DNA of 64,000 bases from positions 274,468,070 through 274,532,069 of the forward strand of contig NC_134397.1 of assembly GCF_050003625.1 (NCBI RefSeq), in the 5' to 3' direction. How positions within the stretch are numbered: position 1 is the stretch's first letter; the number at the start of each line of letters is the position of its first letter. The notes beneath the pieces were generated by a model. The model saw nothing but the letters and a program-made list of their open reading frames with translations. It had not been told where the DNA came from and made no database searches. Positions 1 to 11,879 of this stretch are shown here, in pieces. Position numbers and translations under genes: made by a program. The DNA comes from Haematobia irritans (Eukaryota; Arthropoda; Insecta; Diptera; Muscidae).

Positions 1-3000
1 ACAAGTCCCTTAATCTTATTTTTATTTCGTTTTGTTACATAGTAATGCAACAACACGAAATTTATTTTTAGAAAGCTAATTTGTTAGAATTCACCTAAGT
101 GGTGAACAGTCGAACAATGCTTATTGTTTCTACAGTCAACTACAACATATGACAATTAACAGAAACTGGTTTCCAGGATACAACAACAATTCTAACGCGT
201 ACATTAGTCGTGTTTTTCCTAGTTTTGCGACGGGCTCATCGTTGCTTATTATATTTCATGTTAGCCTGATAATGAAACAGGCAATTGACGTCCAAATGCA
301 TTATATCTAATTATACAATTATTTTTCGAGCTTTATGGACAGATATAGATTAAGGAACTTGGTTAATAGAGCCATTGAAAAGAAAACGCCAGATACCAAT
401 CTATACACGCCTGGACTGTACATGTTTCGGTTCGGGCGAATGAACCTTTCCACAGCCTTTAGTATAGATCTGGCTGGGAGAGATAACTCAATTTTGGGCC
501 CTTTATGCTAACTCCTTATGGAGAAAACATTTGGGAAATTTCCTCTTACAAATTGAATCATCTTTTCTCCCACTGTACATCATCTTTTCATATAACTTAC
601 AAGTCCCTTAATCTTATTTTTATTTCGTTTTGTTACATAGTAATGCAACAACACGAAATTTATTTTTAGAAAGCTAATTTGTTAGAATTCACCTAAGTGG
701 TGAACAGTCGAACAATGCTTATTGTTTCTACAGTCAACTACAACATATGACAATTAACAGAAACTGGTTTCCAGGATACAACAACAATTCTAACGCGTAC
801 ATTAGTCGTGTTTTTCCTAGTTTTGCGACGGGCTCATCGTTGCTTATTATATTTCATGTTAGCCTGATAATGAAACAGGCAATTGACGTCCAAATGCATT
901 ATATCTAATTATACAATTATTTTTCGAGCTTTATGGACAGATATAGATTAAGGAACTTGGTTAATAGAGCCATTGAAAAGAAAACGCCAGATACCAATCT
1001 ATACACGCCTGGACTGTACATGTTTCGGTTCGGGCGAATGAACCTTTCCACAGCCTTTAGTATAGATCTGGCTGGGAGAGATAACTCAATTTTGGGCCCT
1101 TTATGCTAACTCCTTATGGAGAAAACATTTGGGAAATTTCCTCTTACAAATTGAATCATCTTTTCTCCCACTGTACATCATCTTTTCATATAACTTACAA
1201 GTCCCTTAATCTTATTTTTATTTCGTTTTGTTACATAGTAATGCAACAACACGAAATTTATTTTTAGAAAGCTAATTTGTTAGAATTCACCTAAGTGGTG
1301 AACAGTCGAACAATGCTTATTGTTTCTACAGTCAACTACAACATATGACAATTAACAGAAACTGGTTTCCAGGATACAACAACAATTCTAACGCGTACAT
1401 TAGTCGTGTTTTTCCTAGTTTTGCGACGGGCTCATCGTTGCTTATTATATTTCATGTTAGCCTGATAATGAAACAGGCAATTGACGTCCAAATGCATTAT
1501 ATCTAATTATACAATTATTTTTCGAGCTTTATGGACAGATATAGATTAAGGAACTTGGTTAATAGAGCCATTGAAAAGAAAACGCCAGATACCAATCTAT
1601 ACACGCCTGGACTGTACATGTTTCGGTTCGGGCGAATGAACCTTTCCACAGCCTTTAGTATAGATCTGGCTGGGAGAGATAACTCAATTTTGGGCCCTTT
1701 ATGCTAACTCCTTATGGAGAAAACATTTGGGAAATTTCCTCTTACAAATTGAATCATCTTTTCTCCCACTGTACATCATCTTTTCATATAACTTACAAGT
1801 CCCTTAATCTTATTTTTATTTCGTTTTGTTACATAGTAATGCAACAACACGAAATTTATTTTTAGAAAGCTAATTTGTTAGAATTCACCTAAGTGGTGAA
1901 CAGTCGAACAATGCTTATTGTTTCTACAGTCAACTACAACATATGACAATTAACAGAAACTGGTTTCCAGGATACAACAACAATTCTAACGCGTACATTA
2001 GTCGTGTTTTTCCTAGTTTTGCGACGGGCTCATCGTTGCTTATTATATTTCATGTTAGCCTGATAATGAAACAGGCAATTGACGTCCAAATGCATTATAT
2101 CTAATTATACAATTATTTTTCGAGCTTTATGGACAGATATAGATTAAGGAACTTGGTTAATAGAGCCATTGAAAAGAAAACGCCAGATACCAATCTATAC
2201 ACGCCTGGACTGTACATGTTTCGGTTCGGGCGAATGAACCTTTCCACAGCCTTTAGTATAGATCTGGCTGGGAGAGATAACTCAATTTTGGGCCCTTTAT
2301 GCTAACTCCTTATGGAGAAAACATTTGGGAAATTTCCTCTTACAAATTGAATCATCTTTTCTCCCACTGTACATCATCTTTTCATATAACTTACAAGTCC
2401 CTTAATCTTATTTTTATTTCGTTTTGTTACATAGTAATGCAACAACACGAAATTTATTTTTAGAAAGCTAATTTGTTAGAATTCACCTAAGTGGTGAACA
2501 GTCGAACAATGCTTATTGTTTCTACAGTCAACTACAACATATGACAATTAACAGAAACTGGTTTCCAGGATACAACAACAATTCTAACGCGTACATTAGT
2601 CGTGTTTTTCCTAGTTTTGCGACGGGCTCATCGTTGCTTATTATATTTCATGTTAGCCTGATAATGAAACAGGCAATTGACGTCCAAATGCATTATATCT
2701 AATTATACAATTATTTTTCGAGCTTTATGGACAGATATAGATTAAGGAACTTGGTTAATAGAGCCATTGAAAAGAAAACGCCAGATACCAATCTATACAC
2801 GCCTGGACTGTACATGTTTCGGTTCGGGCGAATGAACCTTTCCACAGCCTTTAGTATAGATCTGGCTGGGAGAGATAACTCAATTTTGGGCCCTTTATGC
2901 TAACTCCTTATGGAGAAAACATTTGGGAAATTTCCTCTTACAAATTGAATCATCTTTTCTCCCACTGTACATCATCTTTTCATATAACTTACAAGTCCCT

Positions 3001-3579
3001 TAATCTTATTTTTATTTCGTTTTGTTACATAGTAATGCAACAACACGAAATTTATTTTTAGAAAGCTAATTTGTTAGAATTCACCTAAGTGGTGAACAGT
3101 CGAACAATGCTTATTGTTTCTACAGTCAACTACAACATATGACAATTAACAGAAACTGGTTTCCAGGATACAACAACAATTCTAACGCGTACATTAGTCG
3201 TGTTTTTCCTAGTTTTGCGACGGGCTCATCGTTGCTTATTATATTTCATGTTAGCCTGATAATGAAACAGGCAATTGACGTCCAAATGCATTATATCTAA
3301 TTATACAATTATTTTTCGAGCTTTATGGACAGATATAGATTAAGGAACTTGGTTAATAGAGCCATTGAAAAGAAAACGCCAGATACCAATCTATACACGC
3401 CTGGACTGTACATGTTTCGGTTCGGGCGAATGAACCTTTCCACAGCCTTTAGTATAGATCTGGCTGGGAGAGATAACTCAATTTTGGGCCCTTTATGCTA
3501 ACTCCTTATGGAGAAAACATTTGGGAAATTTCCTCTTACAAATTGAATCATCTTTTCTCCCACTGTACATCATCTTTTC
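1..3579. repeat. 598-bp tandem repeat array (six units)
   Basis: Six head-to-tail units begin at 1, 599, 1197, 1795, 2393 and 2991 with an exact period of 598 bp. The last unit stops matching at 3579, nine bases short of full length. The units look identical by eye, including rare words, so the array is either recently amplified or strongly homogenised. The array is cut by the window start, so the copy number is a minimum. Each unit holds an open frame of 58 codons from ATG (335-511 in unit 1) that matches no family I recognise, and a short hairpin with arms GGTTC/GAACC. It looks like satellite-type DNA; a tandem gene or spacer origin cannot be excluded. Confidence 0.97.
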
Positions 3580-3582
3580 TAT

Positions 3583-3626
3583 ATCTATATCTGTCCATAA
3601 AGCTCGAAAAATAATTGTATAATTAG
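3583..3626 (-). repeat. Inverted scrap of the 598-bp unit
   Basis: These 44 bases are the reverse complement of unit positions about 304-347 (the stretch ending at the unit's 58-codon ATG region). It begins four bases after the array ends, so the array border is a fold-back junction. It may be a real inversion breakpoint or an assembly edge. Confidence 0.85.
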
Positions 3627-4711
3627 TTAGTAGAATACATATAAAAAGAATAATTATTAATTAAATGCTATTAAAACTACATTTGTGCATATCAACCGAG
3701 CAAATTGTGACATTTTGTATTTTAATTTTATTTCATTTATAAATAAAATCATTCACCTTTTATTCGTTTGCCTTCTTGTTTACCCTCAATATAATAATTT
3801 AATAAAAAGAATAAGGAAAAGTTCACAGTTGTCCATCAAAGTCAACAATGTTGTAAATAAGTTGTAAACATCACCATATATAGGAAAATAAAAAAAAAAC
3901 TCAGTGGTCAATGGACCAGCAAGACGAGACGCCACAAAGAAAAACAATAAAATTGTGTTCTTTATTTTTCTCACCATCAATGCTATTTTAAGTAGAATAT
4001 GTTTATATATAGTAATTGTTATTAATAATAATAATAATAATAGAATTTTTAACTAATAGCTCCGATTTCACTTTGGTGTTATTTAATAGTATTCAATAAA
4101 TAGACAAAAAATAAAAAAAATATTATCCATGCGACATAGTATTGTAGAATATTTAGTTATGCATCAATAAGAGTGCTAATAAGTTGGGAATATATTCAAC
4201 GCGAACTAAAATATTTTTATTATCCCTTTCCAGAAATATTGATATGTAATTATAAATTTTCAATGTAAAATTCAGGAAACATTGATTCTTATCTCATGCC
4301 TGTAGTACAGTTTTGACTCGTATCACTACGTGGGAATATCATTCGCAAAACAATCATGTCAAGTAGCTGCAACATCATCTATCAACACATCATCATGTAG
4401 GTCATGATGATGTATTGGTGTAATTGGAGCGAGCATAAGCTTGCGCCTATTATTCATAATCTTTGAAACGGTAAAAGAATAGAATGAATCGAAAACAAGT
4501 CAATCGGTCAAATTGTGAGATATTCTAATGTCGTTATCAGTGCAAATACAATTCTATGAAATCAATCAATCAAGCAATGGTGTAAGATTAAAATGCGAAA
4601 TTGAAGGTAGTAACTTTAATGTTGTTTTTGTAAGAGTGTGTTATCTTCGTCACCCTTCGTCATCGTGCAACTTTGCGACTAGGATGGAATGTGCACCCAG
4701 TGAAGGAATAT
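3627..4711. other. Gene-free AT-rich stretch
   Basis: No supported gene. It holds an (AAT)n microsatellite near 4020-4042 and a small ATCATCATG / CATGATGAT palindrome near 4380-4412. The short open frames here lack family resemblance and overlap on both strands. Confidence 0.6.
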
Positions 4712-4895
4712 GATCACCTCAAACATGTTTCAAGATCATTGTGTTACCTCTTTCGTGAAGAACATGTAACATTTTTAGCAACCATATTATTTCCTCGGGA
4801 ATTATGTATCGAAAAGAACATTTTTGTGACAAAAATATTCAATGTTGCTCGTTGAAAAATAACAGTATGCTCTTGAAACATGTTTGAGAGTGATC
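4712..4895. repeat. Small inverted-repeat element
   Basis: Inverted arms 4712-4735 and 4871-4895 share the core CAAACATGTTTCAAGA / TCTTGAAACATGTTTG around a 135-bp spacer. It is probably a very short MITE or a stand-alone hairpin; no clear target duplication was seen. Confidence 0.55.
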
Positions 4896-4967
4896 TTGGT
4901 GTTAATTGAATAGTTTTAGCAGGACGAAATGAATAGGTGAAGTGCGTCATTTGGTCCGAATCTGGAC

Positions 4968-5092
4968 GTTTGGAACACTCGAAAATGTCACTATCAGTAC
5001 TGGTATAATCAACTGTTCAAGACATTTTTGGTGTTTGGTCGAAACTGGGATTTAATCCATGTCCCCTATGTGTGAGGTCACTTTCCTTAAGA
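4968..5092 (-). mobile_element. Decayed tRNA-derived SINE-A fragment
   Basis: The words around GGAACACTCGAAAATGTCAC and TTTGGTGTTTGGTCGAA match, in reverse orientation, the body and post-B-box part of the SINE at 11413-11764. It is strongly diverged and lacks an intact tRNA-like head. Confidence 0.55.
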
Positions 5093-5419
5093 AAATTCGA
5101 CTATGAGTTGAAAGAGGAATGGCCATCGTTTTTATCTTGACAACACATAAAAAGTCAAAAGTCGCGCCGCCAAAAGTCGAAAGTCGACTGTTGCCTTCTC
5201 CTTTCAATCCCTAGTTCCTTTGATGGCACTGGTGTTGGTTGGACTCCAAGAATAAGTTTAACCTTTTAATTGTTCTCTACCCTTTACCAGTCCATGTGAA
5301 TTACATTTTGTGAGTAGAATTTGACACTGAATTGATGAAAGAAGAAAGTGTCATTCGACCTTAGAACGTATCTGCTCTATCTCTCGTTTCGCCATGGTAG
5401 GACTTTTTTAGTTTCCAAA

Positions 5420-5861
5420 CAGAGAACGGCTGCGATCTACCGCAACCGGCCGTGTATTTAGTAAACACCAATATTTGCAATCTTAAAACACCAATTGGTT
5501 AAAAAAATTTCAACCACCAATATCCAATGCAACCGACGACTGTCGGTGTTTGTTAGTATGAGTGTTGGTCTCTCGAAAACACCGCAGTAAAGCAATCACA
5601 CAAATTGGTTACCCATATCCCAGCAGTTTGGTATTCTCTTATTTGGTACTCTCTTAATTCTCTTTAGCTAATGCCAACTGCTGGTAAATGTTGAAGATTG
5701 TAAGACACTGCATACGAACATTGTTATATACTAGTGGTATTTTTATTCTCGCATTTGTATCAATGTAAAATATCGCATGGTAATTGGTGTCTTACCCACT
5801 GCCACCGACATTTTGTGGGTAAGATTGCAATACGAAAAAAGCCTCCGGTTGCAGTTCTCTG
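5420..5861. mobile_element. hAT-superfamily MITE, hobo-like termini
   Basis: The 442-bp element starts CAGAGAACGGC and ends with the complement of CAGAGAACTGCA, which resembles the termini known for hobo of Drosophila (Hermes of Musca also begins CAGAGAAC). It is flanked on both sides by the 8-bp direct repeat TTTCCAAA (5412-5419 and 5862-5869), the target-duplication length of hAT transposons. The interior carries repeated ACACCAAT-type words and no transposase frame, so it would depend on a transposase from elsewhere. The perfect target duplication suggests a fairly recent insertion. Confidence 0.88.
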
Positions 5862-5989
5862 TTTCCAAATATACAAAAAGTTAGTCGATAGGTACTAATA
5901 TTTGCAGAATTGGGAGGTAATTGCCGCAAAGTATACCTAGAAAAAGTAGGAAACTGTAGTAGACTATCGTGAGAAGTAAATCATTTTTT

Positions 5990-6464
5990 TTACCTTACAT
6001 TCCTGGGCTTACCGATAAGAAAATAATAAGAAACACAATCAAAACAACATATAGTTTACATACAAACCAAATGCAGCTCTCTCCACTGTATTCTCACAAC
6101 TGAAAGACCCAATAGACAAACAACAAAAACACAATGTTGTATACGAAATACCATGTATATGAATAACGAACGTAATTGTGATCTTCGCTACATCGGAACA
6201 ACAAAACGAACACTGCAAACAAGAATAGGGGAGCACAGAAACGACATTGAGAAGAAAAAAGAGACGACAGCATTATCACAACATATGAGAAACACAGGAC
6301 ACTTGCCAGATTTTGAGAATGTGAGAATTCTTGACAGGGAAAACAACAACAGAAAGAGATACCTTTTGAAAAGCCTACGAATTCAACAGACAGGCGAAAC
6401 AAAGATGAATTTAAAAGAAGATACGGCCAATATAAGCTGGAGCTACCAAGTTGCAATAAATTAA
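5990..6464 (+). pseudogene. Penelope-like element, C-terminal fragment with GIY-YIG endonuclease
   Basis: Frame pieces read LPYIPGLTDKK (from 5990), then after a frame change VVYEIPC (to about 6153), then after another change a 103-codon frame at 6153-6464 containing RYIGTTKRTLQTRIGEHR and TTALSQHMRNTGH. This order, an end-of-reverse-transcriptase linker followed by a GIY-YIG domain (YIG, then R and H of the active region), is the C-terminal layout of Penelope-like retroelements. The reverse transcriptase core is missing and at least two frameshifts separate the pieces, so this is a 5'-truncated dead copy. The frame closes at 6464 and a 3' tail with a ribozyme-like motif follows. Confidence 0.85.
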
Positions 6465-6634
6465 GCTGTGATATTTAGAATAAAATTGTGTCGTTAAATA
6501 AATGTATGTTACGTGTTTGAATGTTTATACAAATGTAATCAAAATCACTTGATTTTTGTGAGTTGTTTTGTTAGTATTTGTATTGTGAGAGATTGTTATT
6601 TAACTTTTAAAAATCTGTGTTTAAATAGACGAAT

Positions 6635-6672
6635 CCCTTGAAAAAGCCACCAAATAGTGGAGAAACGTCGGG
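6635..6672 (+). ncRNA. Degenerate hammerhead-ribozyme-like motif of the Penelope-like element
   Basis: CCC at 6635-6637 can pair with GGG at 6670-6672 (stem I). CCAC (6647-6650) pairs with GTGG (6657-6660) around CAAATA (stem II). GAAA (6662-6665) then leads into CGTC, which contains a GUC cleavage triplet. The CUGANGA box is only partly recognisable (CTTGAAAA). Penelope-like elements are known to carry minimal hammerhead motifs, and the position about 170 bp past the endonuclease frame fits. The decayed core makes activity unlikely. Confidence 0.5.
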
Positions 6673-6689
6673 AGAATATGAAATAAAAG

Positions 6690-7411
6690 ATATTTTTTTA
6701 TTTATGTGAAAAAATTTAAAAATTGTCCGTTTTGATTCTGATTACAATCCCTAGTCCGGCTGATTTCGCTTGCAAATTGGGGCTCACCTTTAGAATTCTG
6801 CCTTCTGGTATTATAATTGTCTTCTTCAGACCTTTTTATTTTTTATATACAAGATATTGTATAACTGCTTAAAATTATATTTATAATTTAACAATAATAT
6901 CTAAAATTTTATTCATCTTAGTACATGGTATCGAAGTATTTTCACTATTTTTCGCTAACAATTCCATAATATCCAAATAGACATGATTTCAAAACCAGAT
7001 GTAGTTTAAGTCTTTCCATACAGTACATCAATAGCTGGGAATTGGTAACACTCAAGTCACATCAATAAATTTTACTTTACAATCATGCAAAAACAATAAA
7101 CCTGATGCACTTTAATCGAAAAGCATACAGAGGGGGGTGATCCATACGTTTGTGGGCGATTGGTTATTAATGGGAGAAATAATAATAATGGAAATCCATA
7201 ATATTTATACTAAGTGAATAAGATTTTTGGAATAAGGGGAATATACTTTGTCATGAAATCAAATAGCATAGAGTATACACTTAATCAAAGTCATTCTCAT
7301 GAAAAATAATTTAATAAGCACCTGCTATTAGTATATAAAATTGTGAAAGAGTTAGAACAATAGCAAAGACGAGAATGCTTTGTTCCTCTTTAAATCAGTT
7401 TCTGGTAATAA
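6690..7411. other. Gene-free stretch
   Basis: No supported gene, RNA or clear element; AT-rich unique-looking sequence. Confidence 0.5.
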
Positions 7412-7958
7412 CCCAGCAAAAAAATTTGGAAGTTCTTCCAAAGGCACAACTTTAAAAGCACTTCCAGAAGATGCACTCCCATTGATGTTATTTATTTTAA
7501 CTACCCAGGAAGTTCTTTTAATTCAATTTTTTATAGCTTGATTTGTTCATAGTTTTAATGGGTAATTTTAACTTTTTTTGTTTCAAATAGGTTAAAAACA
7601 GAGTAAGAATTCATAAAATGGTATCAATCATTTAAAAATTCAATCTGACAAAATTGTGAATTTCTGGAAATATTTGAGGTCAAACGTTTCCAACAAGCGT
7701 TAGAATGCATTAAAAATTATAAAAATTATTTATTTGACAAAATATAACAGAATTTTTTAATTTACATCCAAAACACAGAATTCAGATTACACCTAAAAAA
7801 GTGATGCAAATTCAGTGCAACGGCTATTGAAATGTAGGACTTCCGTCCTATGACAAGCCCATGTTAAATTCATCGCTTCTGCGTCAATTATGCACCACTT
7901 TCGGATCCAATAAGAACAGTTTCATTACTTTTTTGGCGACGCTTTTTTTTTTGCTGGG
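7412..7958. mobile_element. TIR element K (CCCAGCAAAAAAA termini), copy 1
   Basis: It starts CCCAGCAAAAAAA and ends with the complement, TTTTTTTGCTGGG. A second copy lies in reverse orientation at about 61664-62158 and shares the GCGTCGCCAAAAA subterminal word and the GAATTTGCATCACTT region. There is no coding frame, so it is a non-autonomous DNA element. No target duplication was firmly seen. Confidence 0.72.
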
Positions 7959-10900
7959 AAGTGGATTGTAGAACAATATACAAACTTGCGACAAACAGCG
8001 GTTTGATTCTCCCTCCGATCAAAATGTGCAGTTTTATTAAATTATAAATTGTGAAAGCAAATCCACCTTTTCAACACCCAACCCACGCATACAAAATCAA
8101 GAATGTCTATTTAAAAACCAGAAAGAAATTCACACACAATCATCACTTTGACTAAAAATTAAAAATAAGTAGTATTCATTGTACACAGGAATTGTCAAAA
8201 TTGCACAAATATGGAAATACTTTCATACAGATTATGTAAAAGCTGCTACAAAAGAACGTTTCGCGCCATACATTTTGTAAAAGTTTTCAAAATACCAGCA
8301 ATATTGTTGCCAATGCGATTGTCTTTGAGTCATTTATAGTTATAGCATAGGAGAAATAATAAATATAATTTTTATAAGTTCTCTTGGAACGTCCATTTGC
8401 GCAGCCTATTTAAAATCACTTACTATGGGAATGATCGATGCTTTTATTTAATTAAACGAGGGAGTATAATTTGTTTTAAAATATATATTTTATTTTTCAA
8501 TAGTGGCTAATCTTCCAAATACCCCACAATCTATAAAGAATTAATTAGTATAGTTTTACTGATTATGGGTAATTACCCCGGTTAGTTCAAAATACGTCCC
8601 ATCACGTAACAACATATGAACAAAACAACATTTTAAAATAGGAATGTCATTGGAATGGCAGACAATTTGACTACTTTCGTTCCATAATCACCATATTCGA
8701 CTGATTTTGCTTACATGAGGAGAAAAATAAATTTTTCAGAATAGGGTCAAATCAGGAGAAGTGTGACATAGTGGGTCGAGGATATACCAAAAGATTGTGC
8801 GTCAAAAATAAAAGTAAAATTGAATACTTAAAATTCTATATCTCAAAAACGAAACAATATATTTTAAAAAAGATGGAAATTTCCTATAACAATTTACTAA
8901 CTTTATTTAAAAAAAAAAACATAATATTTATTAGCACGGGAAGGGTGCATTGGTGGGAAAACATGACCACATATTTTTTTTGTTTTGTAAAAAGATACAC
9001 TTATAATACAAAATAAATTGTCTGTCCTTAGTAATGGAATACACGTATTTACATACCCACATACATGTTAATGCATATGTTTGGTAAAAGAAGCTCTTGG
9101 CTATTTAAAATATTTATATTTTTTCGAATATTTCCCAAATATGCAATCATAGAGCTTCTTACGATGATAGGAATTCTAAGGACCAACAAGTGGCATGTTC
9201 ATTTTTCCATATCCAATGTTGGCTCAGATTCGTTAAAGCTAACACAATGCAAATCAAAATATTGACATGAACTTCTGTGATGCTGCAGAGTTTAAATTTA
9301 TTTTTGGTTTGTTGTATTTGTTGTCTTCAAAACCACAGGCAATGATGACGTATAAACGCCAACCTTATTCAAAAACTTAATTTTATTCGGGGTTTGATTT
9401 AATTACTCACAATTATGTTTAGCTTACTAGCACGAGAAAGCAAACTCATTCTATAAAATGATTGCCCTAAGTCTTTTCTCATACTGGAAAAACAGAGATG
9501 AGAAACAGGTAGATGTTTAGCCAATGAGTAAAAAAAATTTTCTTTGCCTTGCTCGTTGCTACGTGCTCATCTTTGGACATGTTTACCACAGCCTTTTAAT
9601 ATTTATTTCGATTATATAATTGTTTCAGAAACATATATTTTTTCCTTGTGAGAAGGGTTTTCTGGCAGGAAAAAATATGGTGGCAGGAAGCATTTAAATA
9701 GTCCTCAAATAAGACTAATATGTTCTGTCATTTAAATAAGAGAATTTATGGATGACCAAATTTGTTTTGGATTGATCAAATTTGTTTTGCCTTCTTTGCA
9801 GTAAAAGAGCAGATATTTATAGATATGTCTACACTAAAAAAAAACGTGGATCCTTCAGGAAACTAAAGCCAATTTAACTCTATTTTAGTACATTGAAATT
9901 GTTATGTTAACATTTGTAAATTTGACCACAAATAGCGCCAACTTCGTATGGCGCTAAAGGCAGTTTTGTCATTCCATTTTTTTCCTTTAAAATTTCTTTA
10001 ACAAGTGAAAAAAGTTATGTATAATAAATTGTCTTTTATCTTTCGAAAAATATTTACTTTAGTTAAAATTAACTTACATTTTCCTGCTGATTGGTTCATT
10101 TCTGTTTTGAGTACATTGTACATTTTCGTGATCAATTAATTTTTCGACTTGTAAGAATTCTAATAATAATATAGTTTTCATCGATTCTGAAACCCGCCTT
10201 ATATAAAAATATTTTAAAATAATGTGTAAGATATTTAATGTTATGTTATTGATATTTATAATAAGATTAACATTTGTTGATTGGCATTGTAGTGTGGGAC
10301 AGCTTTATTTATATTATTATATTAAATTATTTTTTTTTTCGAAAATGAAAAATATGGTATAGACTTTCAGTTAGAAGGTGGGTTAGCTTTTATAAACATT
10401 GTTGCGAATATTTGAAATAAAAATATAAAAATATGTTTATTTTTAGTTTGCCTCACATTGAAAACTATTTGAGAAATGATTCTACCATTGAAGATGTTGT
10501 TAGTTTTTCGTTGAGAACGTGGTCTTCTCAATAATTTCCATAGTTTGAATATGAACAATCCATGTGCTTATTGGAAGGATACTGAATTATTGTGTTTGGC
10601 GTAGTTTATGTCTGTGGAATTTCTCGGAAATTTCTCAAAAATTTTTTGTACAGTTGAAGGCGCATCTTTCTGTCTTTACAGATTTTTGATATCTGCCGTA
10701 GATCGGGCAATATTTAACTTCCGTTGTGTTGTTTTCTTAGTCAGGATTCAATGAGGCAAAACGCTATAAATAGAGAGCCATTGAAAATATTAAACATTTT
10801 CCAGATGTTTTCTGCAGAAGTTTTGTTTTGGTGTATTTTCACTCTCCTGTAAAATTGGGCGTATGAAGTTTTGTCATAATTCCACTGATGTGTTCATAAG

Positions 10901-10960
10901 TTTTTCACCAAAGGTAGTGTAATTGAACAATATTTTTTTAATCCACATTTTTATACCCTA
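7959..10960. other. Gene-free 3-kb stretch
   Basis: AT-rich sequence with no supported gene. The short frames at 8771-9016 and 9065-9265 are of low complexity and match no family I know. A word ACACTAAAAAAAA near 9832 resembles the end of the repeat at 35304 but no partner terminus was found. Nothing else stands out. Confidence 0.5.
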
Positions 10961-11876
10961 AACCACATAGTGGTTAGGGTATAACATAATAACTTTGATC
11001 TGTCAAAAAATGTGCCTACCATAAATATTGATTTTAGACCCCATAAAATATATACCGATCGACTCAGAATCACCTCCTGAGTCGATCTAGCGCTTGGTAT
11101 CCGTCCGTCCGTCTGTCCATGAATTTATTGTTCGCAGGATTCCGGTCGCAATTACTAACCGATTATGATGAAATGTGGTACAGGGTGTTTTTTAGGCACA
11201 AGGACGAACGCTATTGAATTTTGAAGAAATCGGACCAAATTTAGGTATAGCTCCCATATATAACTTTATTTCTAACCGTAATAGTCTTATTTAGTGCCCG
11301 ATCTTACTCTAATTTAGTACAAGGTAACCTTCTGTGGTATCAACCAAATCTGGAAAATATCATCAAAATTGGTTCAGATTTAGATATAGTTCCCATATAT
11401 ATGCATCGATCGGGAGCCACCGTGGTGCAATGGTTAGCATGCCCGCCTTGCATACACAAGGTCGTGGGTTCGATTCCTGCTACGACCGAACACCAAAAAG
11501 TTTTTCAGCGGTGGATTATCCCACCTCAGTAACGCTGGTGACATTTCTGAGGGTTTCAAAGCTTCTCTAAGTGGTTTCACTGGAATGTGGAACGCCGTTC
11601 GGACTCGGCTATAAAAAGGAGGTCCCTTGTCATTGAGCTTAACATGGAATCGGGCAGCACTCAGTGATAAGAGAGAAGTTCACCACTGTGGTATCACAAT
11701 GGACTGAATAGTCTAAGTGAGCCTGATACATCGGGCTGCCACATAACCTAACCTAACCTAACCTATCGATCGATTTTCCAAAATTTGGCCATAATACTCT
11801 TATTTATTAACCAATGTTGCTCCCTATTTTCGGAAATTTGGGTTTATTACCACACTAATTTAGCAATTTCCTCTTT
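10961..11876 (+). repeat. GTCY-microsatellite repeat R1, copy a (carries a nested SINE)
   Basis: It opens with a hairpin, TACCCTAAACCACA / TGTGGTTAGGGTA, then CGACTCAGAATCACCTCCTGAGTCG, then a (CCGT/CTGT)n tract near 11099-11117 and several copies of the phrase GATATAGYTCCCATATATA. The layout resembles the dipteran mini-me / DINE-1 style of non-coding repeats with GTCY tracts, but I do not assign a name. The SINE at 11413-11764 splits it. Confidence 0.75.
11413..11764 (+). mobile_element. tRNA-derived SINE-A, full-length copy
   Basis: The tRNA-like head carries a pol III A box (TGGTGCAATGG from about 11424) and a perfect B box, GGTTCGATTCC (11467-11477). A family body follows (CGGCTATAAAAAGGAGGTCC, CGGGCAGCACTCAGTGATAAG), ending in a CCTAAC repeat tail. 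It is bounded by the 8-bp direct repeat ATCGATCG (11405-11412 and 11765-11772). The element makes no protein and would need a LINE for mobilisation; transcription would start internally through the A and B boxes. Other copies here are at 29848, 33230 and 20964 (plus) and several minus-strand fragments. Confidence 0.93.
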
Positions 11877-11879
11877 TTA

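Noticed and set aside
1..3579. CRISPR array or rDNA spacer
   Set aside because: Direct 598-bp units without unique spacers in a eukaryotic genome; no rRNA sequence adjoins in the window.
6094..6456. 120-codon minus-strand frame
   Set aside because: Antisense shadow of the Penelope-like endonuclease.
11413..11490. tRNA gene
   Set aside because: A and B boxes are present, but the acceptor arms do not pair and the unit continues into a SINE body with target duplication. The same holds for 29848, 31678 and 31868.
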